DNA of 24,853 nucleotides from Lachnospiraceae bacterium (GTDB taxonomy: Bacteria; Bacillota; Clostridia; Lachnospirales; Lachnospiraceae): NCBI GenBank assembly GCA_900771955.1, contig CAAGPW010000189.1, positions 1-24,853 on the forward strand, written 5' to 3'. Both the position numbers and the translations under genes were made by a program. Below the pieces are notes generated by a model. The model saw nothing but the letters and a program-made list of their open reading frames with translations, made no database searches and was not told the DNA's origin. Positions 21,650 through 24,853 of the stretch are shown here, in pieces. Numbering within the stretch: the stretch's first letter is position 1; every line of letters begins with the position of its first letter.

Positions 21650-23227
21650 CTACGCCTGTTTATAGAATCTGGCTCTCATTGCCATGTCTGCCGGAACTTT
21701 CATGGTAAGAAGATTCGTCTTGTCAAAAGCTTTGCTGCTTTTGATTGAAACGATCTCTGCCTCACAGACCTTTTGCCCGCTCCGGTCAAGCGCGATTCCC
21801 CTGTCTCCTTTTTCCGGAAGCGGAAGAAATTCATATGGAAGTGTTACTGTGGCATATCCTTCTTCATAGGTCTCTTCCACCAGAAAGATCGCCTGCCCGG
21901 AACAGCTTGCCACGCACATTCCACAGCCGATACAGTCAATGCTCTCGTCCACAGCCGGAAGCGATGTGATATTGGTTCCGATCTTAATACAGTGTTTCGG
22001 ACATGCATCCTGACATGGATTGCATGGAATATTCTGCGTACACTCCATCACCGGATGAATACCGGCTTTATGTGTAACTCCCGGGAAACGCCCGATCTCA
22101 TCATCCGCGACAAAACCATGCTTTAAGAGATTTGTGGAAATTTCAATTCCTTCCTCTGTTTTTTCAATCGCTTTTCCACGGTTTTCCGGTGCAAACATTC
22201 CCTGCCGCAGACCATCCAGGGCATGCTCAAGTTCTTCTGTTCTGGTCTTTAATTCCGCTTCTTCAATATATCCAAGATATTTTGCTGCCGCAACGCCTGC
22301 GATCCTGCCCTCGATCATTGCTGAGCTTGCCTCCTCAATACCGGAGACATCCCCTGCCACAAAAACGCCTGGAATAGATGTTTCTCCATATTTATCACAG
22401 ATTGGCACCTGCCCGCCGCGCTTTGGATTGTCCTCCATCTTACAGCCAGCCATCTTCAGTAACTGTGACATCGGGGAAAGTCCAACTGCAAGACAGATCG
22501 TATCAACATCAAAATGCTTTTCCGTGCCCGGAATAAACTGAAAACCGGAATCCACCTCTGCAATTGTGACCCCGCTCACCTGCTCTTCTCCTTCGGCTTT
22601 TACGATCGTATGGGAAAGGTAAAACGGGACACCGGTGCGGGCAACCTTTGCCGCATGAACACCGTAACCGCCGACTTTCGGAGCGGCATCGACAAGTGCT
22701 ACTACCTCACATCCGCACTGGATAAGCTGAAAGCTTACGACCAGCCCGACATTTCCCGAGCCAAGCATCAGAATTCTGTTTCCCGGTTTTACACCGTGCA
22801 GATTCATCATGGTCTGCGCCGCACCCGCTCCGATCACACCCGGAAGCGTCCATCCCGGAAATGTCACCATATTTTCCGATGCTCCGGTCGCTATGATAAT
22901 GGCATCCCCTTTATAATGATGGATCTCATCATTGATCCGTACATTTATTTCCTTATCCTGATACAGTCCGGTCACGGTCGCGTTTAAAACTACTTCCACT
23001 CCGGAATCTGCCGCTTCTTTTAAAAGTTCCTCGCCGATCCGGAATCCCCGTATCTTCGCTTTGTGCTCTTTTGAGCCGAAAAATTTATGTATCTGCTTAA
23101 ACAACTGTCCGCCCGGTTTTGCATTTTCATCAAATACAACGACTTTCAGTCCTCGTTTTGCCGCCTCGATTCCGGCAGAAAGCCCCGATGGTCCGGCTCC
23201 TACGATAATCAAATCATATCTTTTCAT
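21650..23227 (-). CDS. HcnB/OoxA-like NAD(P)/FAD oxidoreductase fused to a 2[4Fe-4S] ferredoxin domain
   Basis: 525 residues. FAD site GAGPSGLSAG (10-19), IIATGASENM and a second dinucleotide fold MLGSGNVGLV (154-163), with FVAGDVSGIEEASSA closing the FAD site. Residues about 396-442 hold two 4Fe-4S motifs: C402-x2-C405-x3-C409-P with C396 or C413, and C432-x2-C435-x2-C438-x3-C442. In the classic HcnB or OoxA the C-terminus carries a BFD-like [2Fe-2S] region; here that role is in a separate gene and a ferredoxin has been added, as suits electron delivery to ferredoxin or NAD in an anaerobe. Starts at ATG 23227 after AAAGGAAAGGATCGTT. Central electron-transfer subunit of the operon. Confidence 0.9.
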   Translation of the reverse strand: MKRYDLIIVGAGPSGLSAGIEAAKRGLKVVVFDENAKPGGQLFKQIHKFFGSKEHKAKIRGFRIGEELLKEAADSGVEVVLNATVTGLYQDKEINVRINDEIHHYKGDAIIIATGASENMVTFPGWTLPGVIGAGAAQTMMNLHGVKPGNRILMLGSGNVGLVVSFQLIQCGCEVVALVDAAPKVGGYGVHAAKVARTGVPFYLSHTIVKAEGEEQVSGVTIAEVDSGFQFIPGTEKHFDVDTICLAVGLSPMSQLLKMAGCKMEDNPKRGGQVPICDKYGETSIPGVFVAGDVSGIEEASSAMIEGRIAGVAAAKYLGYIEEAELKTRTEELEHALDGLRQGMFAPENRGKAIEKTEEGIEISTNLLKHGFVADDEIGRFPGVTHKAGIHPVMECTQNIPCNPCQDACPKHCIKIGTNITSLPAVDESIDCIGCGMCVASCSGQAIFLVEETYEEGYATVTLPYEFLPLPEKGDRGIALDRSGQKVCEAEIVSIKSSKAFDKTNLLTMKVPADMAMRARFYKQA

Positions 23228-23267
23228 AACGATCCTTTCCTTTCTGTTCTGCTTTTATCCTGTATAT

Positions 23268-23585
23268 TTAAAAGTGCTCCGCTGATACTCCATACTGTGT
23301 CTGCACCTGCATTCCCTCCTTCAGCGGCGTCATACATGTCCTGACGTTCGGCTTTCCGTCCACGACCATAACACAGTCGGTACAGCGCCCGATCGCACAG
23401 AAGATACCTCTCGGCCTGTGCTGTTTTTTGGTGTAACGATGCACCATAACGCCCGCTGCCTTTAATGCCGCTGCGATCGGTTCTCCCTCATAGCCCTGAA
23501 GCGGTTTTCCGTCATGATAGAATGTGACCAGTCGTCCTTTTTTCTGTTCTCCCAGGATCGGATGTTCCAAAATTCTTGTTTCCAT
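23268..23585 (-). CDS. HcnA-like [2Fe-2S] ferredoxin-fold subunit
   Basis: 105 residues. Cluster cysteines GIFCAIGRCTDCVMVVDGKP (three Cys) and NVRTCMTPL (fourth), with the strand-turn LVTFYHDGKPLQGYEGEPIAAAL before them, match the small alpha subunit of hydrogen cyanide synthase, D-hydroxyproline dehydrogenase and opine oxidase. It hands electrons to the HcnB-like flavoprotein encoded 40 bp downstream. RBS GAGAGGGGATATCGCT is before ATG 23585. It sits 20 bp after the cyclodeaminase-like gene. Confidence 0.92.
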   Translation of the reverse strand: METRILEHPILGEQKKGRLVTFYHDGKPLQGYEGEPIAAALKAAGVMVHRYTKKQHRPRGIFCAIGRCTDCVMVVDGKPNVRTCMTPLKEGMQVQTQYGVSAEHF

Positions 23586-23605
23586 AGCGATATCCCCTCT
23601 CTTTC

Positions 23606-24748
23606 TTATGCCATTCTCGGTTTATCCCAAAGATTTAATCTGGTTCCTATACCGTTTTTTACTGCATTGTGATAACAGATTGTTCCCCACGCAACATCTT
23701 CGACCGGCATTCCGCCGACGGAATAGACCACAATCTCATTTTCTTTGCGGTGTACCGGTATTTTCCCGGTCAGAATGTCTCCGAGATCATCGATCTGCTC
23801 CCGTTTCATTTTTCCGTCATGGATCAGATCCATACAGTGTACTGCGGGGATCGGAATGGAAAGGTATGCCGGATACGGCATCTCATCCGCCCATGCTTCA
23901 TAAAGCATAATGTTGTCTGTCACAGTACGTGCACGGTTTAAAATAAAATCATCATCAAACCGTGCAGCCGCCGGACATGAGAACATGGCTCCCGGTTTGA
24001 TCCACTCCTCTTTGATATACGGATAATCCTTCACATCTCCGGTCGGACTGGATGTTGCAATACTGACAATATCCGCATCCCGTACAGCTTCCTCCTCGGT
24101 ATCCACGATCGAAATTTCTTTAATCGACGGGTATTCAGTTTCCAGATATTTTTTAAATTCTGCCGCTGATTTGGATGCAGGGCTGCTTCCCTTGATCTTT
24201 ACGGTCGTGATCCCCGGCCGTACTGCCATAATGGCGGCAAATGCGGTCTTATTCATCACACCCGGTCCGATGATTCCAACCACTTTGGAATCCTCTTTTG
24301 AAAAATATTTAAACCCTACGCCCGGAACCGCCCCGGTACGGTATGCGCTTAAAATGTTTGCCGACATATAGGCAAGCGGTGCACCGGTATCCTTGTCATT
24401 TAAGGTAAGCATCAGTATCGAACGTGGAAGGCCTTTCTTTTTGTTTTCAATATTGGAACCATACCACTTCATGCCTGCCATATCAAAGCTTCCGCCAAGA
24501 TAAGCCGGCATCGCCATAAAACGCCGGTCCGGTCCGTCCGTCGGCATGTTCGCAAACGGGGAACTCTCCGGGAAAGACATCATGACTCCGTGTGAATTTC
24601 CATTGGCTCCGCCCATCCGGTAATCACCCATTTTCATCAGCCGGAACATTTCCTCCATTGCCTCCACACAGCCCGCCATATCCATGACACCTGCTTTTAC
24701 CATATCCTCTTCATTTAAATATAAAAAATCGACCTCCGGGTAACTCAT
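23606..24748 (-). CDS. Ornithine cyclodeaminase / mu-crystallin family protein (often annotated tyramine oxidase subunit B)
   Basis: 380 residues. The substrate-binding half has MAGMKWYGSN (Lys 94, the family's conserved active-site Lys) and ILSAYRTGAVPG (Arg 137). The NAD half has VVGIIGPGVMNKTAF (nucleotide loop from about 157). Members reduce cyclic imines or deaminate ornithine to proline, using NAD. The name tyramine oxidase subunit B is a database label for close relatives and says little on function. The frame opens 12 codons earlier, but AGGAGGAATTGCT places the start at ATG 24748. It is the first gene of a five-gene operon with HcnA-, HcnB-, BFD- and DadA-like subunits. An opine-oxidase-plus-cyclodeaminase layout is known from Agrobacterium opine plasmids; the similarity of layout is the basis for the inferred role. 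Confidence 0.88.
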   Translation of the reverse strand: MSYPEVDFLYLNEEDMVKAGVMDMAGCVEAMEEMFRLMKMGDYRMGGANGNSHGVMMSFPESSPFANMPTDGPDRRFMAMPAYLGGSFDMAGMKWYGSNIENKKKGLPRSILMLTLNDKDTGAPLAYMSANILSAYRTGAVPGVGFKYFSKEDSKVVGIIGPGVMNKTAFAAIMAVRPGITTVKIKGSSPASKSAAEFKKYLETEYPSIKEISIVDTEEEAVRDADIVSIATSSPTGDVKDYPYIKEEWIKPGAMFSCPAAARFDDDFILNRARTVTDNIMLYEAWADEMPYPAYLSIPIPAVHCMDLIHDGKMKREQIDDLGDILTGKIPVHRKENEIVVYSVGGMPVEDVAWGTICYHNAVKNGIGTRLNLWDKPRMA

Positions 24749-24782
24749 AGCAATTCCTCCTATCTCATGGACGTTTCCGAAC

Positions 24783-24853
24783 AAAGTGTGCTTCGCACAC
24801 TTTCGCGCGCAAGCGGATAGCGTAGCTATAACTTCATCTCCGCGCGCTGCGCA
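24783..24853. repeat. GC-rich composite palindromic element (cut by window end)
   Basis: Three nested or adjacent inverted repeats: AAAGTGTGC-TTC-GCACACTTT (24783-24803), ATAGC-GTA-GCTAT (24818-24830) and outer GC arms GCGCGC (from about 24805) with GCGCGC (about 24841). It is far GC-richer than nearby spacers. It resembles dispersed REP/BIME-like elements. Being upstream of the dehydrogenase operon it might also act as leader structure. Confidence 0.45.

Noticed and set aside
22134..22987. Plus-strand frames (22134-22541, 22514-22987) inside the HcnB-like gene
   Set aside because: Antisense shadows of a gene with clear FAD and Fe-S motifs.
1..24853. tRNA, rRNA, insertion sequences or conjugation genes
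   Set aside because: No cloverleaf, conserved rRNA stretch, transposase motif (DDE/HUH) or relaxase/T4SS protein was recognised anywhere in the window.

Overview
The window looks like a piece of a low-to-moderate GC Firmicute, most likely a gut Lachnospiraceae (Roseburia/Agathobacter/Butyrivibrio type). This is inferred from strong AGGAGG-type ribosome binding sites, TTG starts, a BceRSAB-type peptide-resistance module, a bacteriohemerythrin and an anaerobe-style flavin/iron-sulfur amino-acid dehydrogenase operon. The species cannot be fixed from sequence alone.

Layout. (1) 1-1909, minus strand: bacteriohemerythrin, a short and divergent cis-prenyltransferase, and a DUF2156-type protein cut by the window edge. 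(2) 2076-5419: a GufA-type ZIP metal transporter divergent from a zinc-ribbon membrane protein, which is translationally coupled to a TPM-domain protein and closed by a bidirectional terminator. (3) 5522-6290, minus: a transglutaminase-like protein and a small unknown protein. (4) 6436-13054: a plasmid- or chromid-type maintenance locus. It has parA with a partner carrying two apparent ribbon-helix-helix (RHH) domains, then about 2.5 kb of gene-free DNA in two different repeat regimes, then a Rep_3-family initiator with its own terminator and a tyrosine-recombinase-like gene that lacks several catalytic residues. (5) 13320-19070, plus: LytTR regulator, LiaF-like membrane protein, BceR/BceS-like two-component system and BceAB-like ABC transporter, with a TNACA-N4-TGTAA operator before the transporter. 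(6) 19181-24748, minus: a carbamoyltransferase with non-canonical second-substrate residues and its own promoter, preceded by a five-gene operon (DadA-like oxidase, BFD [2Fe-2S], HcnB-like flavoprotein with ferredoxin domain, HcnA-like [2Fe-2S], ornithine-cyclodeaminase-like). This resembles opine or hydroxyproline dehydrogenase systems.

The most unusual part is region 4. The DNA upstream of parA (8060-9219) is very AT-rich and holds at least 21 copies of the heptad ATATGTA/TACATAT. One perfect 10-bp palindrome of it is nested in a 34-bp dyad 48 bp upstream of parA, which suggests an extended centromere-like array and operator for the tandem-RHH protein. The neighbouring DNA (about 9731-10460) holds GAGAAAAAAGGAGT iterons, several at 21-22 bp phasing. 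Two inverted iteron cores sit inside the spacer of a near-consensus rep promoter, the classic layout for an iteron origin with autorepression. Together with chromosome-type metabolic genes on both sides, this suggests a megaplasmid or chromid, or a plasmid replicon integrated in a chromosome.
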